From Scatophagus argus (taxonomy: Eukaryota; Chordata; Actinopteri; Scatophagidae), in the NCBI RefSeq assembly GCF_020382885.2, contig NC_058499.1, positions 7,487,872-7,551,871 of the forward strand: a stretch of DNA of 64,000 nucleotides, given 5' to 3'. The notes below the pieces were generated by a model, which was given only the letters and a program-made list of their open reading frames with translations, was not told where the DNA came from and made no database searches. The position numbers were made by a program, and so were the translations under genes. Of this stretch, positions 24,701 through 36,871 are shown piece after piece. Positions within the stretch are counted from its first letter, which is position 1; the number at the start of each line of letters is the position of its first letter.

Positions 24701-27700
24701 TATCCCATATACACAAGTTACACACTTGAAAGCTTCAGAATAGGATAAGGAAAAGATTGGGGATAGTGGCCTTATAATGAACTCTGAATTCAAATTAAAA
24801 GATTTCCCTTGATTGTACTTGAGCTTAGAGGACTGTGAGCCATCATGTGCTTGCACACATATGACTACACATGTAAATTGATGAACAGCATTACTCCACG
24901 TTTATTTATCCAAGCACTAAACAATTGCAGGGTGACTTCAAACAGGCAGCTATTTTTATAAAAACAAAAAACAAAAAACTGCTCCCACGTTACTTGAACA
25001 AACAGGAAAGCTGATTTTGACCTGAGCGTGCTCTCTATGTTGTGAGAAAAGGTTGCAGGGGAGGTTCTGCCTAAGTTCCCTCCCTGGAGTGGGAGCCATG
25101 AGCTGATCCTTAAGACTGATAGTGAGGGGCCACACAGGACGGGCTGGAGCCCCAAGAGAAAGAGTAACACTAGGGCCCTTAAAGAGGAGCCTTAAAAAGT
25201 GGGCTCCTGCCCAAATCGGATGTTTGTGGAGGTCCAAATTGTGAACATACTGACAAGAGTGTACGTTGGGATACCGGCTGGGGGTTGGGAGGCTGAGTGA
25301 GATTATACATGAGGCACTCACGTGGACATTTAGTGAGGCTCTGTTCAAATGAGCACTGATGCAGGCAGGGGTCCTGCATAATAAGGGAAGTGGGGTAATG
25401 ACTGGAGGGCTGGTACACATTAGGGGATATTAAAAGAGCCATTTTAATCACTCAAGCTGCAAACCGGACCTCTCAATGGAGTGGCTAATAGTTGAAATGG
25501 ATATGTTTCATTTGGGCTGATTGAGATGATGAATGGACTCTGAAAATCACTCCCAGGCAGTTAGCTAAGTCTTGAATGGATATTTTCCGAGTTCCTGTGT
25601 TGGTGATGTTATTCTACATGCTCAGATTTGTTCTGTGGTCAGTGCCAAAGAATGATGAATTGTCATCTATTGCATCACAAAGAAGCAGAAGGAGATATTG
25701 TGATGATGGTTTACAAAACAACTGCATGCTAGTCAGCGCGTCTGTAATGTAATGATTTAGTGTTTTGAAACATCGTATGACAAGAAGTCTCATAAGCAGG
25801 TGCGTTTTCTGTTTTGGTGAATCTGTTTGAGGTTTCTAATTTCATTTAAATCCCTGAAACACCAGCAGAAAGTATGCATTACAACAAGCCCTTGGCTGAA
25901 AAACAATGAGCTGTGCTTGTGTGACAAATCCATTTTCGACTCACCTGGCCACAGGCTAACAGGGTTTGTATACACAGCATCACTGATCAGAAAAATAGCC
26001 CATTTAGGAGGGACAAAAAGGGGAATTGAGTGGTTAACGTGTGTGTGAGACACACGTTTTACAGTAACAGCTGTGGATCAGAGATGTTCCTTCATCCACT
26101 TTAAGGAGGTCTGAAACCTGCCCACGGCCTGATCGGCTCAGTTTGGAGATCCACAGCGGCGATGGATCATTTTGTGTTCAACTGAGCCTGGGGCAGATGT
26201 TACAGGAAAGACACAGTAGAGGCTTCTACCTCTCACCGTGTCTATAGAAGCAGATGGAAAAGGCAGGGTAAGCATGTGTGTGCTGATGCCAAAAGACGTA
26301 CCACACCGTGGGTGGGCCGCCTGCATCCTGCAGGGCAATTCCTGCCCTGCTTTAACGGGAACAGATAAGTGGCACTGTAGTACAGCGCAATGAAGGGGAG
26401 GGTGCAACTTCAAATAGCAGGCCACAAGAAGCATCACAACCTGGGGTGCTAAGGAGTTTTCTGCTGACTTATCCACTTTCTGTCCGCCAAAAAATATTTT
26501 CAAGTACAGTGTTCCTTAAACATTACGAGTGGCAAGCAAAGGCACATTTATACACCTTTTACATCAACCCCTTGACTGTCAGCCAAATCATAAAGAAGCC
26601 AGTGTAAAAGGGTTGTCTGGATACGTCGCCCACTTCGGGATCTGGGTAAAGCCCACACATCTTAAATGGTGCAACCACACACAAAGTTGAAGTCATTGGG
26701 AATATCAGTTTTGGGGCCGCAATGTCTCAGATTCAGTGTACAATCTAGATTATCCATATAAACACAATAAACAAAGACAATGGAGGTATGTTCAGACAAA
26801 AGCCACAAAGAACCGAGAAAAGTGAAGTCGTTTCATGAAGCAAATCTTATTACCGTCTCAATTTCCAGAGCCTTAGCTTTAATGGCCTCCAACCGGCGAG
26901 CCTTGAAGTCTTCCTCTGGTGTCAACTTTGGCTCCATGCTGGCATCCACCACCTCCTCCGTCTCCGCTACAGATGCAGGAGTTTTTTCCTGGCAGGCCAA
27001 AGGTTCAGGGGTTAGAGTCGAGGTCACCAGGTTTAGAAGCTGGTTCTGATTTCAAAGTGTTTCAAATAGAGACAACTCCGCTCTTTTACGGGTGTTGAGT
27101 TCTTATTTTTGTACATGTGTCATTATGTGTGCCGCATGTCAGAAACAGTAAACAGAAATGTGGTAACATATACAGTACATCTCTCTGATTAAAGGATCCT
27201 TACAGCCAAAGATCAAGGCAAAGGTCCAAAGACACATATAGATCAGCTATACTTCCAATTAAAAGGAACATAACCTAAATGTCAAAAAATCAAACAACAT
27301 GTTTTTCCGACTTTTTATACGGTACCAGTACAGGGTTTGCCTGTTTCAGTACAAAACATATACTGCAAATTTCACCTTCATATGTAAAAGTTTCATAATC
27401 ACTGGTGTTAATGTAAACCATTTCAATACTCCTGTTTTTGATGAATTCGAGGACAGTACAAGACCTGAGAGTTTTCTGCCAAAAACTGTTGTAAGAGTTG
27501 TGTTCATTAAAACTAATTATTGATCATTCATAGTATTTATTATTATCCTATTCTAAGCGATGTGTTTCATTGACTAGGAGGGATCTGTTCATTAATATAG
27601 AAGAGAGGCAACCAGAGGACAAGAATTATGAAACAAACGTCTTGCTGTAGAGAAAAGGTGTTCTTATGCTTATGAAATGTTAAGACAATTTTGTATAATT

Positions 27701-30700
27701 GCTGAAATTACTGTGATACTCTAGAACTCCTCTGCACAGCTGATATTCACTGAGATTTTACTGAGCTGTTACATTAAGTACAAGAGTATAGAGTGATGTA
27801 GAGTATCACATGCTACTGTATTTAGCTGTATTTGCAACATGTTTCTTCATGAGTGATACTGGGAGAAGAGGCTGTTTTTACCTTCGATGATCCTGAGCTG
27901 TGAGGAGACCCCTCAACAGAGCTGCTGGCAGTGTGGTTCGCTGGCACATTGGGCTTGTCTGTGGACAATGTATCACAACCAGATAATCTTCCTCTGAACA
28001 TTATGGCAAATAAAAAGTTCTGGCAAAGTGGTGTCAATGATTAAAAGAGAACACACAAAAAGAACACACGAGGGCAACCACAGCGTGCTTTTACTTCATT
28101 GGTCAGTGGTCTGGGACACGTTACATTAACTGCAGCAAGCCAGCTTTAAATATGGATAGGCAATGTAATTCCCCTCTACATATGTTCATTAACCATCTCA
28201 TTTTGTTCAGAGCTGCAAAATGCCATAAATTTGGTTTTTAAACAACACCCTGCAGAACAATTATTTTCCACAGTGAAACATCAAACAATAACTCAACTGT
28301 CACTGTGAACAATCACAAATCCAAGGCACTACGCTGCAACTCAAAAGCATAAATCATTTTTTTAAATACTCCCTTGCTGGATCTCAGCCATGCCTAAACT
28401 GAAATATTGTCCTCTGCTGGCTCCAATGTGTCTAGAAAAAAATGGCCAAGTTGTCTGTTTTTACTGAAGGAATCTTCCATAGTACTTAGAGTGAGCCCAA
28501 GCAAAACCTCCCTTTTAATTTGAGTCCAGTCAGTGCGACTATAGTGTTCCCAGGAGGTGCTCTCTATGATTACCGACATGTTGCATGTACACACGGATTT
28601 TAAGTGACAAAGTTACTGTAGTACATCCAAACATGTTGTCTCGTTATCCACGTAACCTGGAGCCTTTGTAAAAGGATTTTAGTCCACTAAGGACCCAATG
28701 GCCTTCAGCTACAGAACCTGACACCAAGCCATGCAGGTGGTCGTCCCACAAGGCAGCAGCCCCAGTGGTTCTTGCCAGTAATAATCAGCAATGATCAAGC
28801 TTTTGGTAGAAGTACACTGTACACAGCTTCTGTGCGCAAGACAAAGCCTATCAGCAAAGTCCTGTTTTTGTGTACTCTGCTGTGCTGGCCTAATTAGTAT
28901 CCCAGATAGGAGGGGAGGTGGGAGGCACAACTGTTTTCTCACAGTTTTATTGCATCTTCAAAGGGTTGTACAACATGGAGCTAAGCATTCAACACATTAA
29001 TATTGTTTGCGTATCCTAGAAATCAAAGAAATCATTGTCCGCACTGCTTTGCCTGAGACTAGTTATATTGCTTGTGTCAGATCGCTTAAAAACAAGATTT
29101 CATAAAATGTGAATGCATAAATTTCATTAGCTCCGCATTGCCAATTAAAGTTCTAAAGGCCGTAAAAGTCACAAAAGAAAGCATGTAAAATGACAGACCC
29201 AAAGTGATTTTAAAGACGCCGTTAAGCCGACGCATGAACTACTTTCTCACTGAAGAAAAGGTCAGGTTCTGAATCCAAAACCAAACCACCCCAATAAAGT
29301 TAGGGTATCCTTTTTCCCAGCCTCTAAAAGTGTGTGTGGTGTTAGTGTAATTAACATCTTAACATGTTTCAGCACACCCTGACCTTCGCATTACACGCCA
29401 CGTCTGAAAACAGATGCTTCACCTGGAACGGCTTAATACCTTTAGACATTATAATTATGTTATAATTATATGTATACTTGTGTAAAACAGGAAAATTATC
29501 TCCATTGTTGTCATTACAGAGGGTGTAACAGCTGCAAGGGCAATCACTGTATTAGATAGTGTATTAGCAAATTCACATTATCTGTGCTTGTTCAGGTTTT
29601 GCATGCTGTGGCCAATCACAGAGTGGTGCCGCGTTACTGGACGTCACACAGTCCTCCCAGGCAGCAGGTCAGAAAGCTACGTCCATTACTGACAGTTCTT
29701 TGCAACAGTTTTAAAAGAAATCGTATAATGGATTTGGAGAATGGAGACAAGGTTAAAGTTTTCTCTTCCTCATTCAGAATGGTATAAATATATTTACAGT
29801 TTGCAAATAAAGGTGATATAACAATTGCCAAAATATCTCAGGTATAACATTTTCATTGCAAATACAACAGGGAGCAGCCCAGTATGAACAAATATGTGAA
29901 TTTAGGTGGTGTTAAAATGTACACGGACCAACAGCTAATCAATATTGGGACTGCTGTGCTGGGTTCGCTGGCAAAAACTTTAACGGCACAGAACATACGG
30001 TATATCATACACTATTTAACGTTCCAGCAGCACTATTATAGCACAGGTTCATTACTGATACTGATGTGTAGGTGTGGAGAAATGTGTGCCTGAAAACGTG
30101 AGAATGAATGTTCAGATTTCGGTTTCTTTCATTCTTCACAGCTGATCACAAGGCTGTAACTCCGACTTTTTCAAATCTGTTGACTCAACCTGTTAAAGAT
30201 TCACGACGACTACATATACTTACGCTTTTTCTGGGCCTGCTGGTGATTGTGGCCTTTTTCCCGGTCGGGGGAGAAGCTCCTGCTCCTCGTGTTTGATCCA
30301 GAGCGGACTGGTGGCTGGGCTTCCCTGTTCCCAGGAGAGCGTCCCCGTTTGATGGCAGGTGGACCGGTGCTGTAGTGATCGAAAACAGGCAAATCAGTGC
30401 TGTGGATTTTGGTGACAAAACAAGAGATTTAGCTTTTGATGAATAATATATATAAATGCATTTGTTTTCCGTATCTGCACATGACAGCTTGAGGCAGGAA
30501 CATATTTTTTCACTGCACATAAAATGAGGGATACAGTACTTGTCATGGGAATCTTTTATTATTTTTCTTAAAATGTAATTACTGGATATCCTTCCTCAAG
30601 AGTGACATTTTCAAAGACAACCTTATAGATACATTTTGTCAGTTTTGAGTGAATTTTTTTTTTTATCAAAAACTAGGCAAGAGATTTTAAGCCATGCTTA

Positions 30701-33700
30701 AAAGCTCAAAGAGTTGGCAGTCTGTTAAATGTATACTGGAAATCAAAAAAAAAACATACGGATGTGAATGCAGTGGCTTGGCTTTTCTGCCTGGCACAGA
30801 GTTTTGAGGAGGGCCTGACCCTCGACCTCTGCTGCGGTAATTGTGACCGGCTCTGCCACGGTTCCTGAGAAACATCAAAAATACAGACAAATTAATGACT
30901 AGCAAAGCTGCTCTGCAACCTTACAACAAACGCTTTGCAAAGTTCCAAGCAAAAATATAACAAATCAAGAGCATGTTTAATGCAAATTCAAAATGCATCA
31001 TCTTCATCACTCCTGGTTAAAGAACAAAGAGGGTTTGGTATTTGTCAGAGCGCGCCTTTAGACGGGCAATGGAAACAGAATAAATAAAAGAGCGATCCAC
31101 AAAGCTTTCAAAATTCATACTCAGTGGTTCACTGATGAACTTCTGGCATGGAGGCAAGCTTTTACTTTGGCCCAAGCAACAGTTGGCTGACAGCTGGAGC
31201 AATTAGGGGCTTTTTTCACCAGTATCTTCCTTCAATTGTAGGCACAACCGTGACGAAGCTTAAACATGGAGCTGAAGACACAAAGCACTGTCAACAAAGC
31301 TGTTAGTCAACCACATAAAGTAAAGAGTGATTCCTGAGCATTTATCTAACATGATAAAACCAACACAAGTACTGAAACTTTATTTTTGCTTGCTCATTTT
31401 TTACGATTTTACAGACTCAAAACTTGTGTGCAAAAAACCTTTAGGCCCAGAGGTATAAAGGACCCAAAGGCACCTGGTTGTCACGACCTCTGCCTGAACT
31501 CGGGCCACATCTCAAACAAAGAGCAGGTCTAACAGCGCCTCACACTTTTACGACTCATGGTCTGTTTGAAGTAGCCAAGACTCAGCGTGCCATTTGCCTG
31601 AACTTAATTTGCCAACGTTGAATTGACATCAATGCAGGACACAAATAACATCAAAAAACTATGAATAGGGGAGAAAACACTGTGTGCTTGGAAGTACAAG
31701 GAGTATATCAGGCACTTATCAGACAGACATTTGTCCAGAAATGATACACATTTAAACGGCTGTGCCTTAATGCAGAAGCAAAGATATGAGAAAAAGACCC
31801 TTCATACCAACAGTCACTACACAAAGATATCACCAGAATAATACAATGATTTACTGACTTACTAACAAACACTAATGACCTATAATATTTGCATCTTTAT
31901 TCCCTTTGCTGTCTTTGATCACAACACGGAGGCCGGGCTCATTCAAAAATAACAGTACTTCAACTAACTGAGTAGATTTACAAGGGCAGTTCACAAATGA
32001 AGACACGGCTGCATTTAGCACAGCAGCGTTTCACTGTTCATTAAGAGAGTTAATATCTTGAAGATACACATCAGGCAGTCCACTCATTTCATAATCCAAG
32101 TGAACAACCTCCACAAGGGAGCTCAGAAAAACTATTTGAGAGTTTGTCACCAAGATGCCTCTACAGAACTTTATTATATTTATGCACTACTTGTCTTTAT
32201 CACACACCCCTTAAGATTGATTTACGGCATACTTGTAAGGCGAGGGGTTACAGAGTAGTTATGGAGTCATATACAGTACAGCTTGTGACAAGAGGGTCGC
32301 CAGTTCCATTCCACCTCTGACTGGCAGGAAAAAATTTGGGTGTGGTGGAGTGATTAATAATGCTCCTCCCCCTCTATTTGCTGGCTGATGTGCCCTTGAG
32401 CAAGGCCCTTAACCCTCCAATTTTGCTCCCCGGGCACCTGAAATGGCAGCCCACTGCTCCTGTGTGTTTCACTGCATGTTGCATGTTGCATGTGTGTGTG
32501 CTTCAATCAGTGATGGGTTAAATGCAGAGAAGTAATTTCCCAGCTTGGGATTAATAAAGTATAATAAAATTAAAAAAAAAAAAATTAAATTACTGTCTTG
32601 CTGGCTGGGAGGCAAGAGGAGGCAATCAGCTGTTTCTTGGCAAAACCAAAGCAAAGAACCCAAAACACCACAGCTATACTGTTTAGACAGAAATGATGGA
32701 ACGTTTGTAGTCACTGGGATAATTCTTCCTTAGTACTGCCCACATTTCCAGTGTAAGCTAAACTGGTTAAAATTCTCTTTCTGTGTAAAGAATACATCCC
32801 ACTGTTCACTCGACGTTAGTACAATGCCTCGGTAATCCCAGTTCGAGATGAGTGCCTTCACACAATCCAAATAACTTGACCAGTACACACCGTACTTGCT
32901 GTGTAGCATTACCACAACAGATAGATTTTAAAGGTCATTTGGAACTTGAAAATATCCAATATAAAATTTTATCTAACGCAGTGAGGACCACAAGAGGCAC
33001 AAGACATACACTGCTCAGAGTATCTGAGATGTGTGCGGGTGTTGAACCGAAGAGGGAGTGGTCCAGCTGTTTTTCCTCTCAGTGTGGGGGGTAAAGGGGG
33101 GGGGGTCGGCCTGGCAAAGTGAGTAGACACTAGTGCCCTTTGTCCCCTTCTCCAGCCTGGTTTGACTCCTGGAAAAGGGAGCCCAGGCCTGTAAACTGTT
33201 GGTATGCTGGAGTGGCCGGAGGGAGGGGCGGGGGTCTGTTAGCTTCTCTGTGTGGGGTTAAGCTCTTGCGCTTACCTTAAGAGCAGTGCGGTGACAGATC
33301 ACTGAAATATGCTTCCTAAAAACTATACTCTTCTGCCAAGGCATTTTGCCAATGCGATAATTAGTAAAAAGAGATGTTATATTCTTTACTATAGGATGGA
33401 AATAAAGAACTTAAAAAAAATAGCAATTCAAAGTGATTTTTTACACTTAAGAGCTGGGTTAACCGATTTTAATTACCGTATACTGCATGAAAAAAAGCCA
33501 CACACCTCGAGGTTCATTAAATCTTTATCAAGCTGAAAACCTTTCAAAAGACAAAACTCTGCCTCCATCTAGTGGTCAGTGTAATGCATGACATAAAGAT
33601 TCAGTGGAGCAACTCAGAATCTGACATATTAGGGATGTGACAAAGTAAAATTAATTACCTTGATACCAGCTGATGCCTTAGATCACGCCTGTTGTAACAC

Positions 33701-35005
33701 GATTGGGAGTATGAACCCTCCTGCAAACAATCGCAACACTTTTAAAGATCCCCCACCACACATGTACTGATGCATGCAACAGGATTTTCTTAGATGTGTC
33801 TGATACAGTTTTTAAAGGAGAAAAAGTACATTAAATCACATTAAATGGATTACAACTATTAGTTTCATTATAAATTAATCTGCTGATTATTTTCATGATG
33901 AATCAATTAATCGTTTAGTTTATAAAATGTCAAAAAGATTGCGAAAAACTATTTCTTAGGGCCAAAAGTGGTATTTTCAAATTCTGTTGCTGTCCAACTA
34001 ACAGTCAAAAATCCAAACACTCTCCATTAACTTTCATACATGACAAAGAAAAGCAGTCTTTAAAAACCTTTAAGAAACTAGAACCAGCAAATATTTGAAA
34101 TTCCTGCTTCAAAAATGACTGAAACGATTTATCAATTTTCAAAATACCTGGTAATACATTTTCTATTGATCGATTAAATGATTCATCAACCCACTGCTGC
34201 AGCTCCATCCATAACACAAAACAGATTTTAGTGTTATAAACCATGCATACCAACACCGTCTTACATTTCGTGAGGGTGAAGAATTTCTGCGAAAATGAGG
34301 GCTGTCATCAAAGTATCGGCGATCACTAGGTGGGTACCACCCTTCCTCGTAATATTCTCTTGCGTCCTGGTAATTTCGAGAATCATCATACCACGGGTCA
34401 TCATTAAAGCCTCTGTCAAATTCTCGAGGCGCAGGGCTCCTCCTGTCAATGATATTCACAACTCGATGGACTGTCACCTGAAATGACACAACGTGCGATT
34501 TCACATTTCTGTCCATTAGCCTGGACAAACATTTGGATTTAGAAGAACTTGACAAGGTACATAACATGCTGTTCAAAGTGCTCCAGGGGTCAGTGGAGCC
34601 GATTTTTAAACAGAGATATAATAACATAACACTAAACACTTTCAGTAACCAGTTCTTCCCACTAATTACCAAGGAGGCTTAGTCAAACTAATATATTTTG
34701 GCCATGCAAAACAATATCTCTCCTTACCTCTCTTGCATCCGTTCCTGAGAAGCACTCTTCATATGCATCCCTAATTGAACGACCACGCATATACGCCACT
34801 GCAAAAAAAAGAGTGTGTTTGTGTCCTGATCAGCATGCGACTTCTAAGTACAATTCACTGTGAACTCACTTTCACACGTACATTAACACGTAACAAAGCT
34901 CTGATATAAACTGGAGCAGGACTGAACAGGATAAATCTGTATGAGAACCACTAATAACATTGTTATACTAGTAACAATGTAAAATTACAGTTGTTTTCAC
35001 TTACT
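21793..35005 (-). CDS. pphln1: Periphilin-1, HUSH complex subunit
   Basis: Periphilin is a nuclear HUSH-complex component that joins TASOR and MPHOSPH8 in H3K9me3 silencing of retroelements. Coding exons on the minus strand: 35005 (the A of a split ATG), 34798-34728, 34477-34265 or -34257, 30864-30760, 30369-30224, 27958-27882, 26988-26854, 21993-21793. The N-terminus MAY and the stretch HRVVNIIDRRSP match vertebrate periphilin. The middle is Arg/Ser-rich and probably disordered. The last exon carries YRQDCETFRTVVKMLVAKEP, the helical TASOR-binding (Lge1-like) end. The strong donor after 34265 (AAT|GTAAGA) leaves the next exon out of frame. Using a weaker GT 8 nt further (after 34257) restores phase and gives about 318 residues. 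Otherwise an exon of length 3n+2 is missing from my model. Human forms are longer (about 370-460). Confidence 0.9.
23266..23307. repeat. Perfect 42-bp palindrome (20-bp arms, 2-bp loop)
   Basis: Arms 23266-23285 and 23288-23307 are exact reverse complements (CTTTGCCTAGATACACATTA) around a central CA. It lies in the last, about 4.9-kb, intron of pphln1. A perfect palindrome of this size is unlikely by chance and can extrude as a cruciform or fold as an RNA hairpin. No terminal duplications or coding content are seen around it. Confidence 0.95.
32235..32590 (+). mobile_element. tRNA-derived SINE, 3' poly(A)
   Basis: A degraded pol III promoter is visible, with box-B-like AGTTCCATTCC at 32302-32312 (one mismatch to RGTTCRANNCC). 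A central region with CCTTGAGCAAGGCCCTTAACC and CCCCGGGCACCTG follows, typical of a widespread fish SINE core. The end is GGGATTAATAAAGTATAATAAA and an A-rich tail at 32561-32590. It lies in the long pphln1 intron, antisense to the gene. I could not define target-site duplications. Confidence 0.7.
33830..34190. repeat. Interspersed repeat related to the 4080-4275 copy
   Basis: It contains GACAAAGAAAAGCAGT, GACTGAAACGATTTATCAAT and ATTGATCGATTAAATGATT, a layout familiar from abundant ATTAATCGATTA-type repeats of fish. It sits directly beside the pphln1 exon ending at about 34260, and so on the intron side of that exon's donor. Confidence 0.45.
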
Positions 35006-35540
35006 GTTGAAGGAATGATTTTCGTTAACTGGTTTGGACAGAAGTCTCCGCACAGAATGGCGAACCTATACGTAGAAAGAATATAGCCTTGTTTATCTGA
35101 CATAGGAGAGGCATATTTACCATAGAGCATTTTAAGCCCTATATTTCTACACCATCATCATACCCTTACCCTAACAGTTTTTTAAATGTATAATGTTATT
35201 ATAACGTGTAAATGTATAATGGCACTGTAATGTTAAAAATGTATAATGTTATTACCGCTGGGTGAGAAGGCTCCACTGTATTAGCATTGTTATTAGCAAA
35301 CCTAGCAATTTAGCATCACAGTACAAGAGGAAGTCGTAAGAAACTCACTCACTCACCAAATACTGCTTTGAATTCTCCCGGCTTCAAAGCACGCTTTAAA
35401 TATTTCTCAAATCCTTGAAGAACAATTATACTAAAATCAAAGTTGTGTGTGACTAAAAAGAAAATAGTTTAAAAAAAACCCAAAACATTCAGCAACATGA
35501 ACGTTTCGTCGCTTAAATTCCTGTCTGCTCTTCTTCGCAG
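35005..35540 (-). other. pphln1 5' UTR exons
   Basis: A noncoding exon at 35065-35005 has a TATAG acceptor and an AACA|GTAAGT donor. It supplies the A of the split start codon A|TGGCGTAT. A first exon ends at 35357 with the donor TTTG|GTGAGT; its start lies somewhere near 35530-35560 but is not fixed by any motif. This arrangement explains why no ATG in standard context precedes the first coding exon. Confidence 0.6.
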
Positions 35541-36247
35541 AATCTCTCAGAAAACATCGCGCTACCGCCCTCTAGTGGCGACTGATAGTCATGCTTAACC
35601 TTTCTTACATTGGGCTGTAGTAGTAGATCTTAACTAGCAAAATTTACAAATACTCGACGAATGGTAAAAGTACTGAAACCTAAGTATCAAAGGTATTCAG
35701 ATACCATATATAGCATTACAGTATTAAAGTCGTTCTTGTATTTTAAGAAGCATTTCAATGTTGTTGCTCGTCAATGCGGAGCTTATTCTGAACAACTTCT
35801 ATGGTGCTGGGCAATGTAGACCACTGACTGGTATTATGATTTCTAAACCCATCATAGGCTGTGTCATTCTTCATCCACGCATGTAGCTGTTTAAAATAAG
35901 TGAACTACAATTACAAGTACGTTTATTGCCTTTAAAATGAAGAAGCAGAGATACTTAACAAAATTGACTTTCTGCAGACATGACACACCAACAATACATT
36001 GAAGTACACCTTTTGTTTGGAATTATTTACTGCAAATTTCCTCTCTTCCTTTGTGATTATTTGTATCTCAGTACACGGACTAGCACTTAATGTATGGTGG
36101 CTATGTATAACTTTATTTTTTGTTTGTCATGCTCCATATTGTAGAGGTTCGTAATGAAGATAATACACTATTCTAGTTTTTCATGAATGATGTAGTTATG
36201 CATACTTTGCATCTGTTGTCCTCCCTTTTGCAGCTGCAGTTTCTCTG

Positions 36248-36345
36248 TTCAAGGATTCAAGGATTCAAGGAGCTTTATTGTCATTTCACACATGTAGAAG
36301 CATGTGGTGGAACGAAATTAGTTTCCCTGGTCCCGGTATAAGCCC
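36248..36345 (-). repeat. Retroelement 3' tail with 8-bp tandem repeats
   Basis: Three copies of TTCAAGGA (36248-36271) lead into GCTTTATTGTCATTTCACACA, shown here only by its CTTTATTGTCATTTCACACA core, and then GGAACGAAATTAGTTTCCC. Microsatellite ends of this type mark the 3' end of CR1/L2-like non-LTR retroelements; read that way, the element lies on the minus strand and is 5'-truncated. It is inserted in the pphln1/yaf2 promoter interval. Confidence 0.55.
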
Positions 36346-36757
36346 AAAAAACCTACAATACCAATGCTATAAATATATATATGTATATAAAAATAATAAC
36401 GAGCTTAATTCTATTTCTTTTAAGAAAATGGAAATCTATAGGCAAAGTAGGCACTAATTACTACCTCAAAATCGTAATCATAGTACTTGTGTAAAATGGA
36501 GGTCTTCAAGTATTCAAACAAACCAAAAAACACCACAAATCTCCATAAATTTCTATTAATAGTAATTTGTGAAGAACACTTACTACAGTGCAGATTTACA
36601 AACATCATCTATGCACATTTTACTTCCCCAATCCTCATTCAAAACGTGTCTACCCGCGTTATCGCGCTGCAAAATGCTCAAGGCGCTTTTCATCAACGTT
36701 GAGTCACACTTTGTTGTCGCTGTTGTCACTACGTTAAACGTGATTGGGTGAATCGGT

Positions 36758-36767
36758 GTCACGTGAC
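36758..36767. promoter_or_regulatory. Palindromic E-box GTCACGTGAC upstream of yaf2
   Basis: The 10-bp palindrome equals the core of the CLEAR/USF-type E-box bound by MiT/TFE and USF bHLH-ZIP factors. It lies 104 bp before the yaf2 start codon and next to an inverted CCAAT box. Binding is inferred from the motif alone. Confidence 0.55.
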
Positions 36768-36871
36768 CCTCCTTCGGCAGGAGTTTCCCCGACAGCTGAG
36801 CAGCAGCTAAATGCTTCTTTTCACCTGTAACATTGACCCTTTTCGGCTCCAGCGACTCGAAGTTTCATAAA

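Larger units (their letters stand above)
35541..36871. promoter_or_regulatory. Shared upstream region of pphln1 (-) and yaf2 (+)
   Basis: The two genes are head-to-head with about 1.3 kb between their first exons. The yaf2-proximal part contains an inverted CCAAT box (GATTGGG, 36742-36748) and a palindromic E-box. The middle carries a retroelement tail (36248-36345). The human genes are, as I recall, also divergent and close together, which would support a conserved bidirectional promoter. Confidence 0.5.

Noticed and set aside
24956..25420. 154-codon minus-strand open frame inside a pphln1 intron
   Set aside because: It is out of phase with the pphln1 exons, is rich in low-complexity Ser/Pro/Leu from C-rich DNA, and has no recognisable motif.
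31017..31202. Minus-strand open frame in a pphln1 intron (…MNFESFVDRSFIYSV…)
   Set aside because: It has no convincing acceptor/donor pair that keeps phase with the flanking pphln1 exons, and it does not resemble periphilin. It is treated as chance.
33665..33675. 11-nt micro-exon candidate for pphln1
   Set aside because: The length and phase would fit, but the acceptor has no pyrimidine tract. The weak-donor explanation is simpler.
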